From the NCBI GenBank assembly GCA_016647705.1, contig CM028329.1, forward strand, positions 60,405,231-60,469,230: a stretch of DNA of 64,000 nucleotides, read 5' to 3'. Made by a program: the position numbers and the translations under genes. The stretch is from Eucommia ulmoides. Taxonomy: Eukaryota > Streptophyta > Magnoliopsida > Garryales > Eucommiaceae. The notes under the pieces were generated by a model that was not told the DNA's origin, searched no databases, and worked only from the letters and a program-made list of their open reading frames with translations. This document shows, piece by piece, positions 22,319-33,705 of this stretch. How positions within the stretch are numbered: the first letter of the stretch is position 1; each line of letters starts with the position of its first letter.

Positions 22319-25300
22319 GTGCATGCTCATTTTTTATTTATTTTTTTCTTTTTCTTTTTCAAAAATAAAATAAAGAGTATAGTGAATTATAATTTTTTTT
22401 TGCGGAACGTTCAAAATGCCTTGTTTACAATATATATAGGTGTAAGGTGGAGGAACGAAAACATGTAAAGTAAAGAAGGATTGGAAGATAAGAAATAAAA
22501 AGATAAGGGTGGAAAGTGGGTCTCATTTCTCCTAGTATATACTTGTATGTGTGCGTGAGAGTGTGTTTTGTGCTTTTTTTTTTTTTTTTTTTGCGAGAAG
22601 TTTCAAACGAAAACAAAAAGAGAAAACATAGAAGAATAGACAAGAAACTAATAAGAGAGGAAGAACAAAGGGAAATAAGCGATTATATTACGTCGATTTT
22701 TGTTCGGATTTCAGATAGAATTCTAAATCATTTTAATATCTGCGTTTAACATCTCTATTTATTGTAGAATTCATGTTATAATAGTTATTTAATTATAGCT
22801 GTTAATTTGCATAGATTATACATATTTATGTATTACGTGACAATTATATGAGATACATTTGAATATGTTATTTGTTTGGATACACGTTAAAGGGATTAAA
22901 AATTCTACTGGTTTTTTTTTTGGCTCAAAACCCCACAATATTTGTTGTAAGATCGATGAAATTGGGAACACATCACAAAACTATGAAAGTATATTTGGAT
23001 TTGTACTTAATTTGGTAATAATTGTAATTATTGCTTGTTGTTGGAAGATTTATCAAATTAATGGGTATTTATTTTTATTGGTATAGTTCAAAATGATTCA
23101 ATTAAATTTGTAATTATTGGAAAAAAAAAAACTAATCTTTCTTATTTATGATCATCTGAGGGAATAAAACTAATTGTGATTTAATTAGGATCACTTGATG
23201 TTCGGTGAGTGTAGCCCACGTGGGTAGACTTAAAATCTATATCTTATAGTTAAAAACGAAAGTCAAACTTTGAGAATGAACCAGGTTTAACTATCTATCA
23301 TTTTTCTGATCTTATTCCTCATTGAAATGAAGAACCACGAATAAAATTGGAGAAAAGACACTAACAATTAATGAGGGCTAATAATTGCTCTCTTCTTGAG
23401 AATGAATTAGGTTACAAACTTGAAATGTGAAAGAATTGAATATATATAAGATAAGGAAGATGTTCGGAAACAGGGGCAGAAACTAGGAATGTCTGGAAAC
23501 ATGGACAAATGAAGAGATGAAAAAAAAAAAGAAACATTATTGACCTATATTTTAAATTAGTGTTAAAATAATTCTTATTAAATTTTTTAAAAGATATAAA
23601 CGTCATTCGACATTAATTAGCTATCAGCTGACTATTAAAGTGAACAAAGACGTTCACCGTTGCACTTAATTCTTAAAAATAGGTGATGTAATTTGTGACG
23701 AAAAAAAAAAAGAACGCGAAGTGCAATTAGGTCTAATCAGATGGGTTTATAAAGTTTTAATTTTTTTTCTGTGGGTGGGTAAATGTTTATATAATTTTTT
23801 TTTTGGTGTGCAGATATTTGTATAATTATAATTCTGGTTTTGGAAGTATGAATTTAGGCTGTTTATTTTGGAGAGATGTTGGAAGATAGAAAAGAGAAAA
23901 TCTGATCTAATCAAATGTTATATATTAAAAGCGGAGGCCTATGTTTGAGAATGAATGCGAGATAAGAACATATCTTTATCTCTCTTTCCGCGAATTTGGC
24001 AAAAACATATACTATTGTATAGTGGAATTAATACATAATTTAATTAGTTACTAGTAGTAGGTTACTGGTCACAAAATTTGTGATTCTTAGTGGTAAAACT
24101 ATTGACTACTAAAATAATATTTTCAAGAGAGATTTTTAATATTGTGATTAAATTTTAATTACATGATAATATATTGATAATTTTATTGTCATCATATAAA
24201 ATTATTAAATTGATTTGAAAGAGAAAAATTGAATTATTAAAAATTAAATTTTGATTGTTGGAATTATAAGGTAGTTTAAAGAAATATCGAAAATTTTCTA
24301 AATAAAATAATATTTTACATCGATAAATTGACATTTCTATTGTATTTAAGATATAATGTTACCTAGAAAATTTTATTATTCTATTGTTTTGAAATATAGA
24401 TGTCCAAATATTATTCCCAGATATAGGAAGTTCAAAAAATTGATCGAAAATTATGGGAAATTAACTTCCATTTTCATGGAATTATTTTTTGTAGTTGCCT
24501 ATTGTGCTGGAAGAAAATATTTGTTGCTTTGACTTATATTCTTAGAAGTTTATATGATAGTAAACTAGCAAATATGTTGTATTGATAAATATGTCGTCTT
24601 GATATAAAATCCCTAATTGATTGCTTTGAGAATACCCAAATTATTTGTATAATTTTGAAATAGGAATATAAACATTGTCTCTGAAATTGTTACTTCAGTA
24701 CATGTTCTACATTAGTATACATGATAATATTTTGGACTATATATAATGTTGGTTCGATAAAATATAATGTTCCTAATAAATTTATTTGATAGAATTATTG
24801 GAATTGAAAAATTCCAAGCGTTGCTAAAAAAATGATGTTCCAAGTGCCAAAATATTTATTGGTACTAAAATGAGAATTGATGGAATAAATAATTTAAAAA
24901 AATTAAAAAAATTGAGGCTTAATATTCATGGGTTGTATTCCCAAGAGGTGAGACAATTTGCTTAAAAGACTAGCAGTGGCTAAGTCTTAAATTTGTCAAG
25001 GGGGATGAGTATTAGTCTATAAGGAAGTCACCTAGGGAGGTAACCCAACCTTTGTGATTGGGAATCCCATGAAAGAGGTTCAATGGGTAGCAATAATTCA
25101 TACTGCATGACTTATAAAATAACACTATATAATTTGGAGAAATTAATTAAAAGATTATCTTGCTCATCCCTAAGACGCTAGTGATGTGATTCTAAGGATG
25201 GGTTTAACCCTTAATAAGATCAAGGTAAGAAAACTCTTATAGGTCACATATACCCTTGGAGGACTCACCTAAGTGAGAGTTGTCGTGAGGAAACGATTAT

Positions 25301-25690
25301 GGGATTAGGCTTTTCCTAGTAACTCTCATGAGAATCAAGATACATGCGCATGGCCATAAAAGTACAAAACTGCAAACATGATCTAATACCTATACTCTGT
25401 GTGTGCTTACTGAAGTTCGGCTTAAAGGACCTAGTTTAAGACGTAGTTCACTATGGTTCCTTTGGATAAATGTTTATTACACTAAGTGAGGTTTAATTCT
25501 TGAAGAAACCGACACCTATTACACATTATTATATTGCCCAATATTTTTATTTTACTATTTTTATTTTTATTTTAAATTAGAGGAATTGTTAGAAAAATAA
25601 TTTAAAATTAAATATTTTATTTTATTATATTATATATAAATTATATTATTTTACTTAATAAAATTATTATTGATATATATATATTATAGT
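22319..25690. other. AT-rich intergenic DNA, no gene recognised
   Basis: No open frame here looks like a protein. A perfect CCCACGTGGG palindrome (G-box core) sits at about 23,215. The segment from about 24,920 to 25,530 has balanced composition with no long open frame and looks like the non-coding part of an old retroelement, but I cannot assign it. Confidence 0.35.
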
Positions 25691-25695
25691 GTATA

Positions 25696-25717
25696 ACCCG
25701 TGCCTAAAGGCACGGGT
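25696..25717 (-). other. Perfect 10-bp-stem hairpin, possible Helitron 3' terminus
   Basis: ACCCGTGCCT, loop AA, AGGCACGGGT. On the minus strand the hairpin is followed by TATACACTATAAT. Helitrons end with a GC-rich hairpin about 10 bases before CTRR; here CTAT stands where CTRR is expected, so the end is imperfect. If real, the element runs to higher coordinates. Confidence 0.35.
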
Positions 25718-27506
25718 GTAAAACAACAAAAACAAAATAAAGAATTAATACAATTTTCTCTGTATACACAACATTCTTCACTTATTTCATTTGAATATCA
25801 ATAATAACTAACAATCAAGACTAACATTATGTACATATTTCATTTAAATATAACTAATAACTAACAATCGAGACTAAAACTTGTACCGATATAAAATAAG
25901 GAGACCTAATACAGATTATATGCAAATAATAAATAAATTGTATAGTAAATCATGTGTGAAAATAAGTATCATTTCACCCCTATTATTGCTTCCCAATCAA
26001 AAAAAGAAAGATTATACATTCTTTACAAATACATACTATTTGTATACCCATATAGAACTTTCCATAAATTTTCTTTTCTGTTTCATCTCTACTTAAAAAA
26101 AAAAAAAAATAAATAAAATAAATAAATATTACACGGAAAAAATAATATGCAAAAAAAATCAATAATTAGAACAAAGCTTTGTTCGGAGAAATATTTAAAA
26201 ATTGAAAAAACAAAAATCTATTGTTACTAAAATGACCCTTACTAAAATCCTTAGAAATAGAATATGCTCATGAACCCCTTAACCAAACATGTTTCTCTCA
26301 TGTTTTTTAATATTAAGACCTAAGTAGATATTCAACAACCAAAGAAAAAAAAATGCCAAACTAATCTTAAAGTAATTTGTCACAACAAAAACAATGTCAA
26401 ACCAAACTTAAAATAATTTGTCCCTTATTTCTTTTGGTATGTCAGTGAAATTAAATCAAAGTACCCATATTATAAATAAATACAAAAATTAACAATTACA
26501 AAAAAAAATAATATATATATATATATATATATATATTAACAACCGAAATCGAAATTCAAATTATAAATGTTGGCTGAAGATGTGCGTTATTAAATTGAGT
26601 TTGAAACGAAAACTAAGAGCCACCATAAATCAACCCAATTTGGGGGAAACAAATTCAAGCAAAGAGGACTGCTTTGTCCCCATTTGAACTAAATTAGCAA
26701 CAGACTGTGTTGCAAGCTGTTTCGATCGTGCACGGATTATATGCAAGTAATGAATAAATTATATTGTAAATCATATGTGAAAATAAGTATTATTTCCCTC
26801 ATATTATTAATTCCCAATAAGGAAAAAAAAAAGATTATACGTTCTTTAGAAATGCATATTATTGGTATACCTACATAGAACTTTCCATAAATTCTCTTTT
26901 TTATTTCATCTCTACTCTAAGAAAAAAAAACATACATGAAAAATTACACGGAAAAAATAATAATTAATAATTAGAACACAACTTTAATTGGAGAAATATT
27001 TAAAAACTGAAAAAACAAAGATCTATTGTTACTAAAATGACCCTTACCAAAATTCGTAGAAATAAAACATACTTATGAATCTCTTAACCAAACATGTTTT
27101 TCTCATGCTTTTTAATATTAAGACGTGAGTAGATATTCCACAACCAAAGGAAAAAAAAAAAAAGAAAGAATGCCAAACTAATCTTAAAGTAATTTGTCAC
27201 AACAAAAACAATGTCAAACTAAACTTAAAATAATTTATTCCTTATTTCTTTTAGTATACCACTAAAACTAAATCAAATAACCATATTATAAATAAATAAA
27301 AAAATTACCAATTACAAAAAATAAAAATTAAAAAATTTACAAATATTAACAACCCAAATCAAAATTCAAACTAAAAATGTTGCCTGAAAATGTTCGATAT
27401 TAAATTGAGTTTGAAAGTAAAACTAGAGTTGTTTACCTATTAAATATTAAAAAAAAAAAAAATTACTGAATGAAAATAGTTTTTAACTTATTTACCGTAG
27501 TAATGC

Positions 27507-27808
27507 ATTTCGCCCTTGTGAAGGGCGAAATCGAATTTTTTTTTTTTTTTTTTTGATCCCGCGCTTGTGAACAGCGGGATCAAAAAAAATTAATTTAATT
27601 TGATCCCGCCCTTACGAAGGGCGGGATCAATAAATTTTTTTTTTTTTTTATTTGATCCCGCCCTTCACAAGGGCGGGATCAAATGAATTTTTTTTTTTTA
27701 TTAAAAATATGATCCCGCCCTTGTGAAGGGCGGGATCAACAAACGGCGACCAGCCGTTACCACGGCTGGTCGCCGTTTGCTTTGGCCGGTCGTTTGACCG
27801 GCCAAAGC
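27507..27808. repeat. Seven serial hairpins, left MULE arm
   Basis: Hairpins lie at 27507-27531 (ATTTCGCCCTT stem), 27555-27581, 27602-27628, 27654-27680 and 27711-27737 (GATCCCGCCCTT stems with 3-base loops). Two more follow at 27741-27778 (17-bp stem AAACGGCGACCAGCCGT) and 27779-27808 (13-bp stem GCTTTGGCCGGTC). A/T-rich spacers of 20-30 bases separate the first five; the last three are almost contiguous. The second hairpin has two mispairs. Confidence 0.9.
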
Positions 27809-27904
27809 TGCAAAGAAGGCAGCCTCCCCCCTCCCTTTCCCCTCTCCCTTTTGAATTTGAATTTTTGAATTTTTGAAATCTCGGTATATGTGCACAACTT
27901 CGCC

Positions 27905-28038
27905 TATAAATATCACTTGCCGGATTTCATTAAAATTCACATTTCTTCATTTCCTCCTTCTCTCATTTGTTCTTCATTTTGATATTTTTTGTTCTAGTTA
28001 TACTTCTTCTATTCAGACTTCTACTCCTCTATTCACAG
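27905..28038 (+). promoter_or_regulatory. TATA box and spliced leader exon of the left arm (PMD gene)
   Basis: TATAAATA at 27905-27912 is followed by a T/C-rich leader ending TATTCACAG|GTTAGT, with the donor GT at 28039. The next acceptor, TTTCAG at 29417-29422, is two bases before the PMD start codon, so the arm probably supplies promoter, non-coding exon 1 and a 1.38-kb intron. The same arrangement is mirrored in the right arm. Confidence 0.65.
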
Positions 28039-28040
28039 GT

Positions 28041-29190
28041 TAGTATATTTTTAACGTTTTTTTAATTTATTTGTTAATTTAATTAGTATATTTTTTACCT
28101 TTATTTGTTAGTTAGTTGGTTAATTTAATTGTTGAAGTAAAAATTATACTTTGACCATTTTCACATGTTTAAGAAAATATAAAATAATATATTATTTTAA
28201 AAAAAATGTTAGTCAGTTAGTTTAATTTTTTACTCTAGCTATTTAATTAAAAAAAATATGCACTTTGACCCCTAAAAGTTTAACAACTAGAAAAATATAA
28301 ATTTTTAATATATTATTTTAAAATAAATTATTAGTTAGTTTGTTTGTTTTGTTAATTTAATTTGTTGGTTTAGTTGTTTAATTAGTTGGTTAGTTTAATT
28401 TGTTAATTTAGTTGTTAAATTAAAAATTACACTTTGTCTCCTTTCACATATGTAGAAAAATATACACTTTGACCCCTGAAATTTTTTCAATTACAAAAAT
28501 ATAAAATTTTCAACCTAACGTTTTAAAATAAATTGTTAGTTAGTTTCATTTTTGAATTTTGTTATTTAATTTAAAATGTATTTATTTAATTTATTAATTT
28601 AGTTGTTAAATTAAAAATTACACTTTCGCCCCATGTGTACGAAAATATAAATCAACATATTACATTTTTAGTCAGTTTAATTTTCTAATTTAGCTATTTT
28701 ATTAAAAATACACTTTGGCCCCTGAAATTTTGATAATTAGAAAAATATAAAATTAAAATACCTATTATTTTGTTTAATTTGTTAATTTAGTTGTTAAATT
28801 AAAAATTACACTTTCGCCCCATTCACATGTGTAGGAAAATATAAATCAACATATTACATTTTTAGTTAGTTTAATTTTTTAATTTAGCTATTTAATTAAA
28901 AATATACACTTTGGCCCCTTAAATTTTGATAATTAGAAAAATATAAAATTAAAATACCTATTATTTGTTTAATTTAGTTGTTAAATTAAAAATTACACTT
29001 TCGCCCCTTTCACATGTGTAGGAAAATATAAATCAACATATTACATTTTTAGTTAGTTTAATTTTCTAATTTAGCTATTTAATTAAAAATATACACTTTG
29101 GCCCCTGAAAATTTGACAATTAGAAAAATATAAAATTTAAATACCTATTATTTGTTTAATTTGTTAATTTAGTTATTAAATTTTGATAGG
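28041..29190 (+). repeat. AT-rich minisatellite of the left arm
   Basis: About six units of 170-200 bp repeat around ACACTTTGGCCCCTGAAATT and ACACTTTCGCCCC, with a CACATGTGTAGGAAAATATA phrase between them. The last units (from about 28,620) are the most alike. The region lies within the presumed leader intron. Confidence 0.8.
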
Positions 29191-29395
29191 CGAAAATGTC
29201 CATCCCGACCCTGCCTTGCACCCAATTGATCTTGTCGGTTTATTGTAATGAATGTTTATGCTACTTTATTTTTTTGTTATGTCAACTTTTATGTATTATA
29301 AATTTTATGCACTTGTCGCGCACATTTCTTTATAATGAATCTTATATTTTGTTTATAAATATGATTAAATTTTAATTTCGTACTAACAAATTTAC
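29190..29395 (+). repeat. Inverted copy of the transposase 3' end and small-ORF upstream region
   Basis: From GGCGAAAATGTCCATCCCGA to AATTTTAATTTCGTACTAA this matches the minus strand of 33,705-33,507, differing at a small number of positions. The first part of the match is the last coding bases of the transposase, which have no coding role here. It ends about 30 bases before the PMD start codon. Confidence 0.9.
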
Positions 29396-29424
29396 CACGA
29401 GTGTTGTGGGAAAAAATTTCAGCT

Positions 29425-31823
29425 ATGCATCCTGGGCCTGAAGATACTTCAGTTCTACACCAACAGGGACAGCACAGGTCCGAACTAGTTTGGTTAGCGC
29501 AGGTAAACATTTAGGTTATTGCATTTGTTTTTTTTTTATTTAAGTTTTTTAATTTTTTAATGTTATTTATTATGTCTTATTAAATGTTTCAGGATATCAA
29601 TACTTTTGACTGTGTTGGACACGATGTAGGGGAATGGAGAGAAAATGTCCCCCCTAGAGTTATACAGTTAATAGAATCAGTTGGTTTGTACGGCCCATTT
29701 AGGTTGTGGCCGAAGCGGTTAGATAGGGCCCTCATAACCGCGTTGGTAGAGAGATGGCGTCCGGAGACGCACACTTTCCATCTACCCGTCGGGGAGATGA
29801 CTGTCACATTGCAGGACGTGACCGTCTTATTGGGGTTACCCGTGCATGGGTTGCCAGTTATCCAGAATGATGACTCGCATGAGGATACCGTCTGGCAGAG
29901 ACTCTGCGGTGAGCTACTCGGAGTGCAACCACCAGTGGATAAGATTAGGAATGGGTCTTTGACGCTGAAGTGGTTACGGGATACCTTTGCTATAGTTCCT
30001 GACGAGGCCGACGAGGAGGTTATGCATTGCTACGCACGTGCATATTGCTTGCTTATGCTTGGTGAGATGTTGTTTTCTGATAAATCACACAACAGAGTTA
30101 AGTTAGCCTACCTCCTACTGCTGCGTGACTTGACACCTTTCGTCAAGTATAGCTGGGGCAGTGCGACCCTAGCGATCCTCTACCGCGAGCTCTGTAAGGC
30201 GACGAAGCCCAACACGAAACACATTGCCGGGTGCCTATTTTTGTTGGAGTGTTGGGCTTGGGAGCGATTTCCAAGGCTTCGGCCTGAAGTAGTCCCTCTC
30301 CCCGACTATAATATATCATTCGGAGAGCTCGACTACGGCGGCGACTTGAAGTTCCCAGCTGCTCCGAGGGGTTATTGGTAAGTAATTAGTATTTTATTTT
30401 TAATTTCATTTATCATGTAATAGATATTTATTTATGGATATTAAACTTATGATTTATATTTTTGGTGTACAGGTGGACTCTTCAATTTAATTTGGATAAT
30501 TTGCCGATGCATATTTTGGTGGTGTATCGCGATCAGTTAGATCGCTTGAAGAATGACGAGGTTATTTATTTACTTATATCGAAATTTTAATTTTTTTATT
30601 TGTTTGTTTATATTTTATTTTACAGGTCATTTGGATGCCCTATACCTTGCCGACTTTGCCTCCATATACTAAAGATGGAGAAGATATTTGGATGGCAAAG
30701 TTGCCCCTAATATGCTATGAGATTGTCGAGTACACGTATCCCCTCCGCGTGCTACGACAGTTCGGTTATCGCCAAGGGGTTCCTGAACCGGTAATGTGGG
30801 ACAGGAACTTGCACAAAATTACTTGGCGAGGATACTTCCGTGCAAACTGGGCTGACCATCACCATGCACATATAGTTGCGTGGAATAATCGGCAAGTACC
30901 AGATGTCGCCAATTTTGAGCAAGGGATAGGGGTTGACCAAGAATACATAGATTGGTATTGGCGAATCACACGAAGATTTTTGGTCAACCCGGCGTACCAA
31001 CCTCAATTTGGGTATCTACCAATAGGAGGACGACTGGGATTAGATGTATGATCACATTGACTGTACCATCTGTTTAGTTATATGAGTTAGATTATGTTGT
31101 TATTATTCATGTATTAATTAAACCAATTTATGTGTTTCGTAGGATACGGAGGTATCAAACTTGATACGCTTGAGTGATCTAACCCTACGGTCCGGTACTG
31201 CAGAATCGGGTATCGAGCTGGCTCATGCCATCAATGATGGCACCATTGGGAGGATGTATCGAGGAGTACCACGCCATGTGGCAGCTGACGTTCCTTCATC
31301 TCCTCAGGCTGCTCCTCAGCCTTCTCCTCAGCCATGGACTTCTGATGCCTATCGTCCAGGTAGTGTGGGCGATGCCGAACCTTCTACATCGTACGGCATG
31401 GGCGCTTATGCCGGATCATCTAGTACGTACGGCATGGGCGCTCATGCCGTATCATCTAGTTCGTACGGCATGGGTGACGATGCTGGGCCATCCAACGTGT
31501 ACCAGATGCATGACCCTTATTCGCATTACGCATCGCAGCTAGGTACACACCCGTCATCGTCATTCGTCACTCCGGAGATGGATGAATTTATTTCAACTTC
31601 AGGCGTCATTCCTCCGGTGGCATTTGCCGAACCCACAAGATTGCAAAGACAAGTGTCGCCGGTGCCGTGGTTCGAGGACGACGTCGATGCTATCCCGGGG
31701 AGTATGCATCAGGCGTTCACGAACTTCGGACAAGTTACACAAGTTCATGAGGAGGCTGAGGAACCTCCTGTTGCACAACGACGAGGGCGGAGGAACGTCC
31801 GTCGGAGGCCTTGCGGTACATAA
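29425..31823 (+). CDS. Plant mobile domain (PMD, MAIN-like) protein encoded by the MULE, 5 exons
   Basis: Exons 29425-29502, 29593-30377, 30473-30560, 30626-31045 and 31143-31823 join in frame to 683 residues. The start MHPGPEDTSVLHQQGQHRSE is typical of MAIN/MAIL-type proteins. The PMD core (about 30-420) shows LVERWRPETHTFHLPVGEMT, TLQDVTVLLGLPVHG, CYARAYCLLMLG, GCLFLLECWAWERF and RDQLDRLKNDE followed by VIWMPY. The tail (about 460-683) is low-complexity, with three SYGMG/TYGMG repeats, proline-glutamine pairs and a basic RRGRRNVRRRP end that could serve as a nuclear signal. Host PMD proteins MAIN and MAIL1 act in gene expression and transposon silencing in Arabidopsis, and PMD domains are also known from transposons. 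Its role here, perhaps counter-silencing or transposition support, is inference. Confidence 0.9.
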
Positions 31824-32261
31824 TTAGTTATGTAGTTGATAGTTTAGTTATAGAAATGTAAATACATTTTTTTTGTAAATATATAGTTATATAGTAATTT
31901 ATGTAGTTAGTAAATACATTTTTTTGTAACGTCTGGAGATTTAGAAAGTTGTTGATGTACCGTATATATTGCTTCGCAAATAGATACAGAATTTGAATGA
32001 GAGATCGAGCAATGTGTCTAACATTCCGGAAAGATTCTTAAAAAGGCAAAACAACTCGTAACGGTATAATATTAAAGGCGATTAAAGTTAAAATAATCAT
32101 AAATATTATATTAAAAAAATATTACATAGACGGAAACAAATTTAACGATATTTGTTACAAAACTCATAACAAAGACAGTATATAAGAAATACAGTACATA
32201 ATATCATAAAAATAGTGACAATAAAAACACTCCAAAATAAAATACCAGAGCAAAAAATTAA
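31824..32261. other. Short intergenic region between convergent MULE genes
   Basis: AT-rich DNA between the PMD stop codon and the stop codon of the second small ORF. It should hold both 3' UTRs and polyadenylation signals. No other feature is seen. Confidence 0.5.
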
Positions 32262-32768
32262 TTATTCTTCATTCGACATGTACCCCTCAGACAAATATTC
32301 ATTGTTATTTATCACGTTATGGTATTCGTTTGGAGAGAGTGCTCTGTTGCTTGCGGCAGCCATTTCATTGGCTAGTTGTAGTAGATAATATCTATTTCTG
32401 CGCAACAACATTCGATTATTCTCCAGGCGAATTCGTGTAATAGCATCTTCAATCTCGGTTGTGTCATCAATTATACATCGTCGAGGCATCTGAAGACTTC
32501 GACGATGCGGAACTGGTGCATTAAGATTTCTCAAACAAAATACAAGGTTGTTAGACTCATTCACCCTGTATTCCCATTCTTGGCGTAGACCGACGCGATA
32601 CTCTATCGGGTTGGTCTCTTGATCACTCCAGTAATCATCATAATATGGTTTTAAAACCCAACATCTTTGGTGATCCCACGATCCATGCCAACCCCAAACA
32701 CCATATGAGTTCTCCTCACTTGAAAAACCATATGAACTTTCTTCACTTGAATTAATATGTGAAGACAT
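32262..32768 (-). CDS. MULE small accessory protein 2, unknown family
   Basis: 168 residues from the ATG at 32768 (MSSHINSSEESSYG...). The open frame extends 16 codons further upstream through TTTGCAG (about 32810), which could be a splice acceptor, so a short 5' exon is possible. The N-terminus is Ser/Glu/Tyr/Trp-rich and the C-terminus acidic (YMSNEE). Its middle part aligns by eye with small protein 1: both have EYRVNES or TYRVNQS, then a P-V/I-x-H segment, then an ENNRM-x2-R-x2-R helix. I recognise no known domain. It follows small protein 1 on the same strand after about 290 bp. It may be an accessory function of the transposon, as MURB or VANC-type proteins are in other MULEs, but no similarity to those is claimed. 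Confidence 0.65.
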   Translation of the reverse strand: MSSHINSSEESSYGFSSEENSYGVWGWHGSWDHQRCWVLKPYYDDYWSDQETNPIEYRVGLRQEWEYRVNESNNLVFCLRNLNAPVPHRRSLQMPRRCIIDDTTEIEDAITRIRLENNRMLLRRNRYYLLQLANEMAAASNRALSPNEYHNVINNNEYLSEGYMSNEE

Positions 32769-33055
32769 TACGAAAATTATAGGCTGAACAGTTTCTTTAC
32801 AAATATTATACTGCAAATTAAGAGTTCACAAAAAAATTAGTTTTTTAAAAAGATAATTAATGAAAAATTATGTTTTATAACTTATGTATACGAGCCTTAA
32901 ATTAAAAAAAAAACTAACCCAACATCACCTATCAATTGAAAGAGAAAAAGTCAGTTGTTTGGGAGAAGTAACGTTATTATAATTTAACGTAGAAATGATA
33001 CATTAGATTTCAAAGGAAATACATAATTAAACTACAATTCACCAACGTTACTTCA

Positions 33056-33490
33056 TTAAACATTACTCTCATCATCAGACATTTCAATATCTGACTGATA
33101 TTGAGGACTCTTTGCATGTCTCATGTAAGTACGCGATTCGGCGAACAAACCTTGTTCAAGACGCTCACGTGCCGTCGTTTTAAGCTCATGTCGAAAAATT
33201 CGAATTTGCATTCGGTTATTTTCTTCACGGTAGCGATGCAACGCCATTTGAAGATTATGCGGCGTGTCTGTTGGCATTGTTCTGGCCAATTGATGCACTA
33301 TTGGAATATTATATTGCCTGCATCCGTCCACCATAACCTCTGATTGGTTGACACGATAAGTGTATTCCTCCCGCATCCTTGCAACCGACCGTGAAGAGTA
33401 ACGAACTCTTGGATCTAAAGAGTATGAGAATTCGTCTTCCAAAAGCCAGTTACGTCCCATTGAACGATACAAATCTCTCACCGTGTACAT
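33056..33490 (-). CDS. MULE small accessory protein 1, unknown family
   Basis: 144 residues from the ATG at 33490 (MYTVRDLYRSMGRNWLLEDE). It is rich in Arg, Met, Glu and Tyr, with a likely helical region around HRYREENNRMQIRIFRHELK and an acidic tail (IEMSDDESNV). It shares YRVN(Q/E)S and ENNRM motifs in the same order as small protein 2, so the two look like diverged paralogues. It starts 173 bp downstream of the transposase stop, on the same strand. The intergenic DNA before it is duplicated upstream of the PMD gene, so the two may share promoter sequence. No known family recognised. Confidence 0.65.
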   Translation of the reverse strand: MYTVRDLYRSMGRNWLLEDEFSYSLDPRVRYSSRSVARMREEYTYRVNQSEVMVDGCRQYNIPIVHQLARTMPTDTPHNLQMALHRYREENNRMQIRIFRHELKTTARERLEQGLFAESRTYMRHAKSPQYQSDIEMSDDESNV

Positions 33491-33499
33491 TTTCAATCC

Positions 33500-33705
33500 T
33501 TTTAATTTTAGTACGAAATTAAAATTTAATCATATTTATAAACAAAATATAAGATTCATTATAAAGGCAATATGCGCAACAAGTGCATAGAATTTATAAT
33601 ACATAACAGTTGACATAACAAAAAAAAATAGCATAAACATTCATTACAATAAACCGATAAGATCAATTGGGTGTATGGCGGGGTCGGGATGGACATTTTC
33701 GCCTA
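33500..33705 (-). repeat. Source copy of the segment duplicated upstream of the PMD gene
   Basis: It covers the last 40 or so coding bases of the transposase and nearly all of the gap before small ORF 1. It matches the plus strand at 29,190-29,395 in inverted orientation. Confidence 0.9.

Noticed and set aside
22319-25690. Possible retroelement or non-coding RNA gene near 24,920-25,530
   Set aside because: Composition differs from the surroundings but I found no LTR ends, primer site, coding motif or RNA fold that supports a call.
27507-27737. Five near-identical palindromic units with 20-30-base spacers look like a CRISPR array
   Set aside because: Spacers are plain A/T runs, the host is a plant, there are no cas genes, and the units mirror those in the other transposon arm.
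31225-31542. Second open frame overlapping the last PMD exon
   Set aside because: Out of frame with the PMD exon chain; arises from the same repetitive DNA.
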